From contig JAHBXR010000025.1 of assembly GCA_019636335.1 (NCBI GenBank), positions 21,610 to 85,609 on the forward strand: a stretch of 64,000 nucleotides of DNA. The letters run 5' to 3'. Under the pieces are notes generated by a model. That model did no database searches, had not been told where the DNA came from, and saw only the letters and a list, made by a program, of their open reading frames with translations. Source of the DNA: Pirellulales bacterium (GTDB taxonomy: Bacteria; Planctomycetota; Planctomycetia; Pirellulales; JAEUIK01). Every line of letters begins with the position of its first letter. The first letter of the stretch is position 1. The position numbers and the translations under genes were made by a program. Shown in pieces: positions 16,354 to 24,762 of the stretch.

Positions 16354-16947
16354 ATGTCAAGCTCGTTTCAAGCTATGCGACAGTCGGATCAAAGTCCGAA
16401 ACGTCGCATTCGTGACCTCGCTGTCTGGGTGGCTGCCTCGTTTGTGCCGGTCGTGTTGCTTTCGTTGGCCACGGTCACGATCACGGCAGCCGGTTTGTGG
16501 CTGATGCTTCCACGACTCGTGAACACACTTTCCGGTGCGCTAGCGATGTTCTACGCGGTGGTGTTTTTCGCCAGCGCCATCGCTGCGTCAAAGAGCCGTT
16601 CTATCGCCGTTACGGGAAAGAGCTTTGTCGGGGCGTTGATGTGGACGGTCCCGCCAGCGTTGGTATACCTGGCGTGCGGCGTTCTCTACGTCGGTATGTT
16701 CTTAGTCGGCCTAGTGGTGATGCCCTTCGTGATCTTTGCCGGTATGTTCTATGCGCCGTTGGCGGCATGTGCCGGCGTGGATTATTGGCAAACTGCTCTC
16801 GCCAACATGGGGCATCACCTCTCGCGTCGCGCGATCGAACGCTCGCTCGTCGCATTGCAGTGGGTCGCGCTGCTGGCTACGTGGCCGCTGTTTCTATCGT
16901 TCCTCGATCTGCTCGCCTCCTTCGGAATCAAGTCGGGATGGGATTGA
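16354..16947 (+). CDS. Small polytopic membrane protein of unknown function
   Basis: 197 residues with about four to five hydrophobic helices: VWVAASFVPVVLLSLATVTIT, LSGALAMFYAVVFFASAIAA, FVGALMWTVPPALVYLACGV, YVGMFLVGLVVMPFVIFAGM and LVALQWVALLATWPLFLSFL. The N-terminus is short, basic and cytoplasmic by the positive-inside rule. I recognise no family. Its composition is less G+C-rich than the flanking genes and it follows the toxin remnant by 36 bases, so it may have arrived with that locus. An alternative start is the Met at 16375. Confidence 0.6.
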   Translation: MSSSFQAMRQSDQSPKRRIRDLAVWVAASFVPVVLLSLATVTITAAGLWLMLPRLVNTLSGALAMFYAVVFFASAIAASKSRSIAVTGKSFVGALMWTVPPALVYLACGVLYVGMFLVGLVVMPFVIFAGMFYAPLAACAGVDYWQTALANMGHHLSRRAIERSLVALQWVALLATWPLFLSFLDLLASFGIKSGWD

Positions 16948-17029
16948 TGCCATTCACGACCAGCCTTCGCTTCGCCGCCAACTGATCACGACACATCGCC
17001 ACATCATCCAATCACCTTGCGTTACAGAA

Positions 17030-18073
17030 ATGAATTCTATGTCTAATGCAAACATCAATCGCCAGTGGCGTCTCAAGACTCGGCCGAAAGGCATGGTCTC
17101 GGAGGCGAACTTCGAATATCGCGAAGAGCCGATTCCCACGCCGCGCAACGGCCAGATCCTGGTGCGGAATCTCTATCTTTCATTCGACCCGGCGATGCGA
17201 GCCTGGTTGTGGGATCGCCCCTCCTACATTCCCCCCGTCGGCATCGGCGAGGTCATGCGGGCCTCGGCCGTGGCGCAGGTCATCGAATCGAAGAAGCCGG
17301 GCTTCGAGGCGGGCGATTTCGTCGTCGGCGCCTTCGGCTGGCAGGACTACGCCGCCACGACCGGCGGCGGGCCGGTGCCCGTCACCAAGATTCCCCCCGG
17401 CGTGCCGCTTACCTGGCCCCTGGGGGTGCTCGGCATGACGGGCCTCACCGCCTACTTCGGGCTGCTCGACATCACGGATCCCAAGGCTGGCGAAACGGTC
17501 GTCGTCTCCGGGGCGGCGGGAGCCGTCGGCTCCGTCGTGGCACAGATCGCGCGGATCAAGGGCTGCCGCGTGATCGGCATCGCCGGTGGATCCGACAAGT
17601 GCCGCTGGCTCGTTGAACGTGCTCGGGTCGATGCGGCGATCGACTACAAGAGCGAGGACGTTGCCGGGCGGTTGAAGGAGCTATGCCCCAAGGGGATTAA
17701 CGTCTACTTCGACAACGTGGGTGGCGAGACGCTCGAGGCGGTGCTGAACAACCTGGCGCTGCATGCGCGGATTTCGCTCTGCGGGGGCATCTCGCAGTAC
17801 AACGCCGAGGGGCGCGTGCCCGGTCCGGCGAATTACCTGAGTCTGCTCGTGCAGCGAGCGCGGATGGAAGGTTTTATTGTGTTCGACTATCTGCCGCGTT
17901 TCGGCGAGGCCATTGCTGAATTGGCAGGCTGGGTGATGGCCGACGAGATCCGCATCGAAGAAGACATTCAGGAAGGTTTTGAGAACATCCCGAAAACATT
18001 GCTCCGCCTGTTCGAGGGAAAGAATCTCGGCAAGCAGCTCCTGAAGCTGGCCGACCCGCCGACCAAACGCTAG
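17030..18073 (+). CDS. NADP-dependent medium-chain reductase (CurA/YncB-like, zinc-free MDR)
   Basis: 347 residues. Start at 17030 or the Met three codons later (17039); neither has a strong ribosome site. N-terminus NRQWRLKTRPKGMVSEANFE is typical of the CurA/prostaglandin-reductase group. Further marks: SFDPAMRAWLWDRPSYIPPV, LPLG-like VLGMTGLTAYFGLLDI, the nucleotide motif VVSGAAGAVGSVVAQIARIKG, GIAGGSDKCRWL, FDNVGGETLEAVLNNL, CGGISQYN and FIVFDYLPRF. No zinc-binding Cys cluster is seen. These enzymes reduce the C=C bond of alpha,beta-unsaturated ketones/aldehydes with NADPH, in detoxification. Substrate here unknown. Confidence 0.92.
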   Translation: MNSMSNANINRQWRLKTRPKGMVSEANFEYREEPIPTPRNGQILVRNLYLSFDPAMRAWLWDRPSYIPPVGIGEVMRASAVAQVIESKKPGFEAGDFVVGAFGWQDYAATTGGGPVPVTKIPPGVPLTWPLGVLGMTGLTAYFGLLDITDPKAGETVVVSGAAGAVGSVVAQIARIKGCRVIGIAGGSDKCRWLVERARVDAAIDYKSEDVAGRLKELCPKGINVYFDNVGGETLEAVLNNLALHARISLCGGISQYNAEGRVPGPANYLSLLVQRARMEGFIVFDYLPRFGEAIAELAGWVMADEIRIEEDIQEGFENIPKTLLRLFEGKNLGKQLLKLADPPTKR

Positions 18074-18131
18074 GCCCGTGGCCCTGCGGAAAAACCGCGA
18101 AGGGCCAATACTCCTCCCATCCCTTCGCGCT

Positions 18132-18187
18132 CTTCGCGCCTTGGCGGTAAGCAAAAGCCGATGATTGCTTACCGCCAAGGCGCGAAG
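18132..18187. repeat. Perfect 23-bp inverted repeat
   Basis: Arms at 18132-18154 (CTTCGCGCCTTGGCGGTAAG then CAA) and 18165-18187 are exact reverse complements separated by ten bases. The arm resembles the CTTCGCGcCTT(C/G)GCGGT strings dispersed between genes in many bacteria. It lies 58 bases past the reductase stop and could form a long hairpin in RNA, acting as a transcript end or processing site, or be a dispersed repeat pair. No poly-U follows. Confidence 0.7.
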
Positions 18188-18259
18188 GAATAAGCCGAGA
18201 GGACATCTCTCACGGCTGCCGTGGTGCGGTTCCCGTTGCTCGTTTCCTGTCGCGGTCAG

Positions 18260-18308
18260 AAAAACAAAAACCCCGCAGCACCGCGTTGTGCTGCGGGGTT
18301 TTGTTTTT
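18260..18308. terminator. Strong bidirectional intrinsic terminator
   Basis: A-rich/GC/T-rich palindrome: AAAAACAAAAACCCCGCAGC (plus AC) at 18260-18281 pairs with 18288-18308 (GTGCTGCGGGGTTTTGTTTT T) around a six-base loop. GC core followed by a T tract on both strands, so it can end transcripts of the reductase gene (+) and of the cold-shock gene (-), which converge here. Confidence 0.9.
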
Positions 18309-18428
18309 GGCCGAAGTTCTCGCGGTGCGTCGAGTTCGCGACTCGTCGCGGCGGCTGGCTCGCTAACGCTTCGCCCCGTGGGCAAGCGTTAGCCGGTTAG
18401 TTGTTTCTGGCTGCTGATTTCAGCCGGA

Positions 18429-18626
18429 CTAGATGGGGGTGACCGACTCAGCGCGGGGACCCTTCGGACCGCGGCCTTCGGTGTACGTTACCTTCTGGCC
18501 CTCGCGGAGCGTCTCGAAGGTGCCGCCTTGCACCGAAGAATGGTGGAAGAACAACTCACCGTTGTCTCCCTTGATGAACCCGAATCCCTTGTCCGCAATC
18601 AGCTTCTTGATCGTGCCTTCAGCCAT
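18429..18626 (-). CDS. Cold-shock domain protein (CspA family)
   Basis: 65 residues, the full single cold-shock domain. RNP1 KGFGFIKGDNG and RNP2 LFFHHSSV are present; the start MAEGTIKKLIADKGFGFI is typical (Ala-Glu-Gly variant, with Ile in place of the usual Lys-Trp at KKLIADKG where many members have KWFN). CSD proteins bind single-stranded RNA/DNA and act as RNA chaperones. The aromatic at the KWFN position is missing (LIAD), a variant I associate with the planctomycete/deltaproteobacterial group. Its leader is predicted to be long (see the promoter at 18849). Confidence 0.95.
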   Translation of the reverse strand: MAEGTIKKLIADKGFGFIKGDNGELFFHHSSVQGGTFETLREGQKVTYTEGRGPKGPRAESVTPI

Positions 18627-18848
18627 CGTCGCAAAAACTCCCTAAACAAATCGAAAGAACGTCGAGTGGACGCCATACCCCGCCCCACCAACCCCTGATG
18701 CGGGCACAGGCAGAATCGTCCAGGTAGAAAAAGAGGTGAGTAAGTCAGCCGCGACTAAAGAACCGTCCGCGGCAGCTCGCTGTAGCGCGATCTGAGAGGA
18801 GAGTCTCAAGCAGGCAGGGGCTTGACTTTCTTCGACCCCAACAAAGTA

Positions 18849-18857
18849 AGTATAGCA
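18849..18857 (-). promoter_or_regulatory. Extended -10 promoter candidate for the cold-shock gene
   Basis: On the minus strand the site reads TGCTATACT, an extended -10 (TG one base before TATACT). No good -35 is seen. Initiation near 18842 would give an untranslated leader of about 215 bases before the start at 18626; long structured leaders are common on csp mRNAs. Inference from sequence only. Confidence 0.4.
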
Positions 18858-18996
18858 AATCCGTCATCGATAGCTAGGCGAATTACTGGTCGACGCGTGG
18901 TCTCGTCGCGACCAGCACCACCGTTCCCGTCGTTCGCCGGTAAACTCCCCCCCACCCAGCCCCTAAACCCGCGAGATTTCCCGCAAGTCCTACCGC

Positions 18997-19026
18997 TTGA
19001 CCGGTTTCGAGCTTGTGCCCTATACT
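18997..19026 (+). promoter_or_regulatory. Sigma-70-type promoter for the TPR/pseudouridine synthase genes
   Basis: TTGACC (18997-19002) and TATACT (19021-19026) are separated by 18 bases. Both hexamers are near consensus. The predicted transcript starts near 19033, about 180 bases before the start codon at 19216. Confidence 0.6.
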
Positions 19027-19215
19027 CCCGAACGTTACACCACATGCCGGATTCGGCAGTCCGCGGCGCGAGCCAGTGCTGCTCGTCGGCGGCTGCATCC
19101 GACGTCGTGTGGCGTCGCCCGTCGCTTTTACTTTGGCGGGCCGCTGGTCCGTTTCGATCGTCGGCAGGAGGCTGCCGATCGCCCTTTTCTTCTGCCCGAT
19201 CCAAGCAGGGAACGC

Positions 19216-20058
19216 ATGAAGACCGAACGCCGTCACGAATTGCAGACCAATCAACTTGCCGACTGGATGGGGAATTCAGTCGAGACGGCAAAGCCCTACA
19301 CCAAGCTCATCGCCGGCGTCGTCGTGGCGGCGGTGGTCATCTTCGGCTCGATCTATTACCTCTCGCGGCAGACCGAGAAGCGTCAGGCCGAGGGTTGGGA
19401 AAAATACTTCGCGGCCATGACGCGCCCCACGCCCGACCAGATGCAGGCCGTGGCCGATGCGTACCGCGGCACGGCCGTCGGTAGCTGGGCGCGCCTCGAT
19501 CTGGCCGACATTCAAGCCGAGCGCGGCACCGAGGCCTTGTTTCAGGATCGCAACGAAGCCAACCAGGAGTTGCGTTCGGCGATGGAAAACTACCGGCTCG
19601 TCGCCGACGAACCGGCCGCCGGCGACATTCCCCGCCAGCGCGCCCTGCTGGGTCTGGCCCGAGCCAGCGAATCGCTGAATCAGTTGGACATCGCCCGCGA
19701 CGCGTACAACCGCCTGCTCAAAGACTACCCGAACTCCGCCTACTCGGATGAGGCGACTCAACGTTTGGCCGATCTCGATCGCCCCGCCACGAAGGCGTTC
19801 TACGATTGGTTCGCGTTGCAAGATCCGAAGCCCCCGCAGGAAGATCTCAACCCGATCTTCGATGGCATTCAAGGCCTCGGCGGACAGGGCTCGAGCGAAA
19901 TGTCGCTCGAGAGCCTGAACCTGGATTTCGATCCCACCACGCCCGCAGGGGACGCGGTTCCCGCGGAAGGCGCAGGCGAACCCCCCGCCGACGAAACTTC
20001 GGAAGAGGCGAGCCAGGAATCGGCTCCCGCCGAGGAAACACCTGTCTCGCAGCCGTAA
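19216..20058 (+). CDS. Membrane-anchored tetratricopeptide-repeat protein (YfgM/TPR_21-like)
   Basis: 280 residues from the ATG at 19216. N-terminal cytoplasmic segment MKTERRHELQTNQLADWMG, one transmembrane helix (about 29-51, LIAGVVVAAVVIFGSIYYLS), then TPR-like helices: GWEKYFAAMTRPTPDQMQAV, SWARLDLADIQAERG, LLGLARASESLNQLDIARDAYNRLLKDYPNSAYSDEA, a classic TPR consensus. The tail is acidic/Pro-rich (PPADETSEEASQESAPAEE). Organisation matches YfgM, an inner-membrane TPR protein assisting protein export, but the resemblance is general. The next gene starts 20 bases later. Confidence 0.8.
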   Translation: MKTERRHELQTNQLADWMGNSVETAKPYTKLIAGVVVAAVVIFGSIYYLSRQTEKRQAEGWEKYFAAMTRPTPDQMQAVADAYRGTAVGSWARLDLADIQAERGTEALFQDRNEANQELRSAMENYRLVADEPAAGDIPRQRALLGLARASESLNQLDIARDAYNRLLKDYPNSAYSDEATQRLADLDRPATKAFYDWFALQDPKPPQEDLNPIFDGIQGLGGQGSSEMSLESLNLDFDPTTPAGDAVPAEGAGEPPADETSEEASQESAPAEETPVSQP

Positions 20059-20078
20059 CGCGATCTCATGATACGCGG

Positions 20079-21071
20079 ATGTCGCACGACGAACTTAGTG
20101 GCGAACCGGTCGAGCTGATCGTGACCGAGGAATTCGCCGGCTGCCGTCTCGACTGGTATCTGGCCCGTCAGTTTCCGGCCTACAGCCGTGTTTTTCTCCG
20201 CCGCGTGATCAATGCCGCCGCCGTGCGCGTGGACGGCAAGCGCGAAAAGGCCTCGCACGCGCTCAAGGCCGGCCAGGTCGTCTCGTTGTCGCTGCCCGAG
20301 CTTCCTCGCCAAGGCCCGCGTCCCGAGAACATCCCGCTCGACATCCTCTATGAGGACGAGCACCTGGCGGCGATCAACAAGCCCCCCGGCATGGTCGTGC
20401 ATCCGGCCAAGGGGCACTGGTCGGGCACGCTCACCGCGGCGCTCGCCTACCACTTCAACTCGTTGAGCCAGGTGGGGGGCGCGACTCGACCTGGCATCGT
20501 GCATCGGCTTGACCGCGACACGAGCGGCGTGATCCTGGTTGCCAAGAACGATCCCGCGCATATCCATCTCGCGCGGCAGTTCGAGGACCGCACCGTCGAG
20601 AAAGAATACGCGGCTATCGTGGCCGGCGTGCCCGACCGCGACCGCGATCGCATCGACGCGCCGATCGATGTGCATCCCACGCAGCGCGAGAAGATGGCCA
20701 TCCGCCCCACGAGCGGCACGGCCCGGCCGGCGCAAAGCTTCTACGAGGTCGTCGAACGTTTCCGCGGCTTCGCCACCGTGCGCGTGCTGCCCAAGACGGG
20801 CCGCACGCACCAGATCCGCGTCCATCTGGCGAGCATCGGCTGCGCGGTCTTGTGCGACAAGCAGTACGGCGGTCGCAGCCGCATCACGCGGGGCGAAATC
20901 ACCGGTCGCGCGGAGGAGGCCGAGACGGTCGTCCTCGAACGCCAGGCCCTGCACGCCCGGCGGATCGAATTCACGCACCCCATTCTGGGCACGCGCATGA
21001 CGGTCGAGGCGCCGCTGGCGCCCGATCTGCAACAGGTGATCGAGCTGTTGAAGCAATCTCACACCGCCTAG
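20079..21071 (+). CDS. RluA-family pseudouridine synthase (RluD-like)
   Basis: 330 residues. N-terminal S4 RNA-binding domain (RLDWYLARQFPAYSRVFLRRVINAAAVRVDG), then the synthase domain: LDILYEDEHLAAINKPPGMVVHPAKGH, and the catalytic motif GIVHRLDRDTSGVILVAKND with the essential Asp in HRLDRDT. C-terminal motifs FATVRVLPKTGRTHQIRVHLASIGCAVLCD confirm the RluD/RluA group, which modifies 23S rRNA uridines. Start chosen at 20079 because the upstream frame overlaps the TPR gene. Confidence 0.93.
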   Translation: MSHDELSGEPVELIVTEEFAGCRLDWYLARQFPAYSRVFLRRVINAAAVRVDGKREKASHALKAGQVVSLSLPELPRQGPRPENIPLDILYEDEHLAAINKPPGMVVHPAKGHWSGTLTAALAYHFNSLSQVGGATRPGIVHRLDRDTSGVILVAKNDPAHIHLARQFEDRTVEKEYAAIVAGVPDRDRDRIDAPIDVHPTQREKMAIRPTSGTARPAQSFYEVVERFRGFATVRVLPKTGRTHQIRVHLASIGCAVLCDKQYGGRSRITRGEITGRAEEAETVVLERQALHARRIEFTHPILGTRMTVEAPLAPDLQQVIELLKQSHTA

Positions 21072-21203
21072 CAGGCTGGGGAAGTCTTCCTCGGCCTGTG
21101 CGGATCGCAGGATGCGCTCACAACTTTGCGACGTCCGTCGTGATGTTGCGAACCTGGCGAGGGAAGAAGAGTGCCATGCGGGCATTCTTCCCCAGGCTGC
21201 TAG
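21068..21203. repeat. Small element-like segment with imperfect terminal inverted repeats
   Basis: 17-base arms at 21068-21084 (CTAGCAGGCTGGGGAAG) and 21187-21203 (CTTCCCCAGGCTGCTAG) match as inverted repeats with one mismatch and enclose about 100 bases; an inner hairpin lies at 21166-21190. The left arm overlaps the pseudouridine-synthase stop codon (21069-21071). The layout resembles a miniature inverted-repeat element or a long transcript-end hairpin between convergent genes. No flanking target duplication was noticed. Confidence 0.5.
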
Positions 21204-21241
21204 TGGATAATGGCCATGCCGGCGCTCCCCGCACGCCCCTT

Positions 21242-22393
21242 TTACGGCGGCACCAACTCGGGGAACTCGCGCCGCAGCCAGGCCGCGATCGCTCGGGCGG
21301 CGATGCCATGCGCGGCGGAGTTCGGGTGAGAATCGTTGGCGTGCAGACGCAACGACCAGGGCTGATGTCCTTCGAAGGCCGCTCGCAAATCAAGCACCGG
21401 AATGCCATGCCGGTGCAGCATTTCGGCAATTTGCTCGTGGACCTTCGCGTAAGGATAGCTGCCTACCCGCCCTTCAAGCCGCGGATAGAGCACGAAGACG
21501 ACGCGCGTGTTAGGGAGTGTGGCGAAGCCCTTAACGGACTCCTCGAATTGTCGCAATCCCTCAGGATTGTAGGCTGGATCGTAACTCTTGAGTTGCCAAT
21601 TCCAGGATTCAGCCTGAAAGCAAACGGCATGGTATATCATAGCAATTCGACTGTGATCCATCCAATTACGCGGCGGATCAGGAAACATTCTTCGACCGGT
21701 AACCTGCTCCGGTTCGGGACCAGCCATGTGAATGTCGTTAGGCAACCACTGCACGATCGTGAGCGGACACTGATAAACCTCCAGGGCCGCTTTGACGCAT
21801 GCCAGTTCCTCGTCCGTATGAAGTCCTGGCCGCGAGACGTTTAGCACCTCGCAGTTTTTCCCCAAGATAGTTTCCAGTTGTCCGAACAGTCCGCGATCAC
21901 GCGGCACCCCCCAACTGAGTCCAAAGGAGTCGCCGACACCGAGGATGCGGTGCTTTCCGTTTGGAGCCCTGTGGTCGTACTCTTGATGTAACACTCCCCC
22001 ACGAAAGCGAGGGTAGGCTAGCGACCAGGGGGTTTCCGAAAGCTTGTCCAAGCTACACGTCTGGTCGGAGTCCGTTAGCGGCGCTGCTAGACGAATTAAT
22101 TTCCACTCATCCGATGGCCCCGTAATGGCCGGCGTGGGTGTGCATGCTTCTTCCAGGTTCTCGGACAGGCAAAGGGTCCATAGCGCCGGGTAGCTGTCCG
22201 GATGAGTGTTAATGAGGACTCGTTCAATGACAATAGATCGTAAGACAGTGAGCCGTAGGAATACTTCGGTGAGCACCACGCCCACGAAAACGCCCGTGAC
22301 GATAGCGCACAGCCGAAAGGCAATGCGTTTCCTGGAATTGCTGCGCAACGTCGGAGGAGGCACTGATAGATCGTTCGCTCCAAGTTGAATCAT
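21242..22393 (-). CDS. Membrane-anchored SGNH/GDSL-type hydrolase-like protein
   Basis: 383 residues from 22393, where GGGAG lies six bases upstream; two earlier Met codons are in frame. One transmembrane helix near residues 23-42 (FRLCAIVTGVFVGVVLTEVF) and an extracytoplasmic SGNH domain: ILGVGDSFGLSWGV (block I GDS), VLNVSRPGLHTDEE (block II Gly), VQWLPNDIHM (block III N-D) and NDSHPNSAAHGIA (block V DxxH). Family members are esterases, lipases or acyl-transfer/deacetylase enzymes on glycans. Codon use is noticeably less G+C-biased than in neighbours (many AAT, ATT, TTA-type codons), which suggests recent acquisition. It lies downstream of the surface-glycan operon. Confidence 0.8.
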   Translation of the reverse strand: MIQLGANDLSVPPPTLRSNSRKRIAFRLCAIVTGVFVGVVLTEVFLRLTVLRSIVIERVLINTHPDSYPALWTLCLSENLEEACTPTPAITGPSDEWKLIRLAAPLTDSDQTCSLDKLSETPWSLAYPRFRGGVLHQEYDHRAPNGKHRILGVGDSFGLSWGVPRDRGLFGQLETILGKNCEVLNVSRPGLHTDEELACVKAALEVYQCPLTIVQWLPNDIHMAGPEPEQVTGRRMFPDPPRNWMDHSRIAMIYHAVCFQAESWNWQLKSYDPAYNPEGLRQFEESVKGFATLPNTRVVFVLYPRLEGRVGSYPYAKVHEQIAEMLHRHGIPVLDLRAAFEGHQPWSLRLHANDSHPNSAAHGIAARAIAAWLRREFPELVPP

Positions 22394-23013
22394 GTCTGCT
22401 CCCGCGAAATTGCGAATGCCGCACGTTTGCCGCGCGACCACCACTGAATCCATCTTCAGCCCGCCGTTCAACCGCGTCAAGTTTTAGAGGGCGCGGAGCA
22501 AGAAGCGAGTGCGCCGGCGACTGGTGTTTTGTCAAACCCAAGAATAGGGGTTGGCAAAGCACGGCCGCCGAACACGCCCGTGATTGGCGGCAGGTAAAGG
22601 CCCCCGGTGTTCTGTCGATGGGTTCAATTCCAAGTTGAGTGGTGACCGATCGCCAGGCTCGCCACGCTCCGAGATCGTATACGACGAGCAAATGGCACTC
22701 TAGGCAACGCAGGTAATGTGCATGCACGCCCCCACGCCGGGTTCTTGTCCGTGTCCGGCGCCGCCGAGTCGATGGTGAGCTTGTGTAATATGCCATGTAA
22801 CATGTGACATATTTGGAGTGATTACACGATGAGCGGTCACGTTCTTTCAATGAGATCATGGACGAATGGGAGTCGGGCAATTCGTTCGCCGATCGAATTG
22901 CGAACATCATCGACTGCTCGAGACAATCCACTCGCGAGCATCGTGAAGGGGAGAGTGGAGCGACGGTTCCCGCGCCCGAGGGGACGAAACGGCAGAGCAT
23001 CTGTCCGGCCGCG
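22394..23013. other. Non-coding, relatively A+T-rich intergenic region
   Basis: About 620 bases with no ORF I can support; frames here are short or are shadows. Base composition is visibly lower in G+C than flanking DNA, particularly 22750-22930. It contains the 16-bp palindrome listed separately and presumably the promoter of the SGNH gene at 21242-22393. Confidence 0.5.
22795..22810. promoter_or_regulatory. 16-bp near-palindrome, possible operator
   Basis: ATGTAACATGTGACAT reads almost the same on both strands (ATGTnACATGTnACAT), about 400 bases upstream of the SGNH gene start. Compact palindromes of this form often bind dimeric regulators, but no promoter element is clearly tied to it. 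Purely positional inference. Confidence 0.35.
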
Positions 23014-24522
23014 CTACATGTGATCGGCGTCCGACGCGACCATGTCCTGGGGCGAACGCTCGAGCGCCTCGAGCACGAGCGGGAGCAGCGCCCGGGCGAT
23101 AGCCCGGTTGGCCGGTTCGTTGAGGTGGCAGAAGTCGGTGTAGGCGGTCTTGCCCGACCATTCGCTGCCGTCGAACACACCGGCCAGCGTGACGATGCGC
23201 GGCAGGTTGGTGGCCAGGCTGGGGGAGGGGCGTTGGCTGCTACTGGCGGAGAGGCCGTCGATGTAGCGATCGGCCGCGCGGAACGCGGTGCATAAGACCA
23301 CCTCTTGCTGGATGATCTGCTGCTCGAAGGGGGAGGGGGCCGCTTTCGAGAAGACGGTCGGCTGCCACACGTCGACCACTTGCGTGCCGAATTGCGCCCC
23401 CAGCGAGGTGGCGATGGCGGAGTTGGTCTTCATCCACTCGGCCGTGCCGACCATCAACTCTTCGATCACCAGGGCCAGCAGACGGTCGTTGCTCGATTCG
23501 CCAGGGTCGAGGGGTCGCAGGACCAGTGAGCTGTCGAGCTTCGAGATGAGGTCTGGATCGCTCGCCCGGCGCGAGACCAGCCGTTGCATGCTTTGCTGGG
23601 CTCGCTGGCCGACGGTTTGGGCCGGTTCGCTGCTGGGCACCAGCACGCGGTAGATCGGCAGGTTACGCAGCAAGGCCTCGGCGGCCGGGCGCGGCGTGTT
23701 GCGATTCAACAGGTTGAATTCGCGCTCGCGGTTCATCTCGTGCATCGTCAGGCCGGGCTCGCCGTTGACGATCGAAGAGAACACGTCGTTCACCCCATGG
23801 AAAAACAACGCCACGGTCGGCACGTTCTGCTGGCGGCAGCATTGCTCGAACGCGGCCAGTTCCTGGGTCGAGACATAGCCGATCTGCCCCAGGTTCAGCA
23901 CCTCGGCCTCGAGCCCCGACTCGCTCAAGAACTGGGCCAGATACGAGGGAATGGTGTGCTCGTCGCGCGAGCCCGTCCCCCACATCACCGAACCGCCAAA
24001 GAGAAACACGCGCGGGACACTGGCGTCGGCCTGCCCGGCAGGCAGCGTGCGGCGGAGGCCGTCCTCGCCGACGTTGATGAAGCTGCCGCGCGACTCGCGC
24101 ATCCGCCAGTAGGCGTACGGCTCCCAGCGCATCATCTCGCCGCGCACGCGGCCACCGTTGAGTCGGGCCGATTCCTCGGCAAAACGTTTGGCGAGCTCGA
24201 CGTCTTCGGTGTCGAGCGATGCCATGGCCGTCGAGACGAAGGCCGGGTTCTTGTCTCGCGCCCCTAAGAGGAGCCAGGCGAAGAGGTTCAGGGCCGCGAA
24301 CCAGAGCAGGGCAATGCCCACGATCTGCCACGAAAGGGCCGCCGCGCGGACCACCTTGCGTAGCTTGTGGAGCACCCCGGCGGGCGCTTTTTCTGACTGG
24401 GGGGGAAGGGACGCGCCCGTGGGGCCGGGAGCGTCCAGCTCGCACACGCTCATCGTGGATGCCATCTCAACTGTTGCCAACTCTGTAGCAAGCCTACCCG
24501 GGTTTTCCTCTAGTAGATTCAC
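23014..24522 (-). CDS. Membrane-anchored SGNH/GDSL-type hydrolase-like protein (second copy type)
   Basis: 502 residues. A transmembrane helix lies at about 65-87 (WQIVGIALLWFAALNLFAWLLL). The extracytoplasmic part has FLFGGSVMWGTGSRDEHTIPS (block I, Gly-Gly-Ser instead of Gly-Asp-Ser), EVLNLGQIGYVSTQELAAF (block II), ALFFHGVNDVF (block III Asn-Asp) and YTDFCHLNEPANRAIA (block V Asp..His). The motif order is that of the SGNH superfamily and of exopolysaccharide/O-antigen acyl-processing proteins. It is unlike the 383-residue SGNH protein except in motif order and membrane anchor. Gene is 240 bases after the thioesterase stop in the glycan region; earlier Met codons at residues 20 and 24 are alternative starts. 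Confidence 0.8.
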   Translation of the reverse strand: MNLLEENPGRLATELATVEMASTMSVCELDAPGPTGASLPPQSEKAPAGVLHKLRKVVRAAALSWQIVGIALLWFAALNLFAWLLLGARDKNPAFVSTAMASLDTEDVELAKRFAEESARLNGGRVRGEMMRWEPYAYWRMRESRGSFINVGEDGLRRTLPAGQADASVPRVFLFGGSVMWGTGSRDEHTIPSYLAQFLSESGLEAEVLNLGQIGYVSTQELAAFEQCCRQQNVPTVALFFHGVNDVFSSIVNGEPGLTMHEMNREREFNLLNRNTPRPAAEALLRNLPIYRVLVPSSEPAQTVGQRAQQSMQRLVSRRASDPDLISKLDSSLVLRPLDPGESSNDRLLALVIEELMVGTAEWMKTNSAIATSLGAQFGTQVVDVWQPTVFSKAAPSPFEQQIIQQEVVLCTAFRAADRYIDGLSASSSQRPSPSLATNLPRIVTLAGVFDGSEWSGKTAYTDFCHLNEPANRAIARALLPLVLEALERSPQDMVASDADHM

Positions 24523-24762
24523 CCTGTTTCTCGATTATTGATGAATCTTCTATAAAGTCCACTGTCGTATCACATTACGTCTGAAAACCCGTTCTTTTGG
24601 GTGGAATGGCTGGCAGGGGGGAAAACGCCATAAAACAACTTACGACGCGGGATGGATCGGCGCCGGAAGGGGGAGAGAGGAACCGGCACGCCCCCGTCGG
24701 GGACGCGCGGCGGGCTACCTGGGTGGTCGTGATCGCACGTGCGGTGCGGGACGATGGGGGCG

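Larger units (their letters stand above)
18627..19215. other. Intergenic region between divergent csp and TPR genes
   Basis: About 590 bases with no convincing gene. The stretch near 18820-18900 is visibly richer in A+T than the surroundings. Two promoter-like sites are listed separately, one for each flanking gene, leaving a leader of roughly 215 bases before the cold-shock gene and about 180 bases before the TPR gene. Confidence 0.6.
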
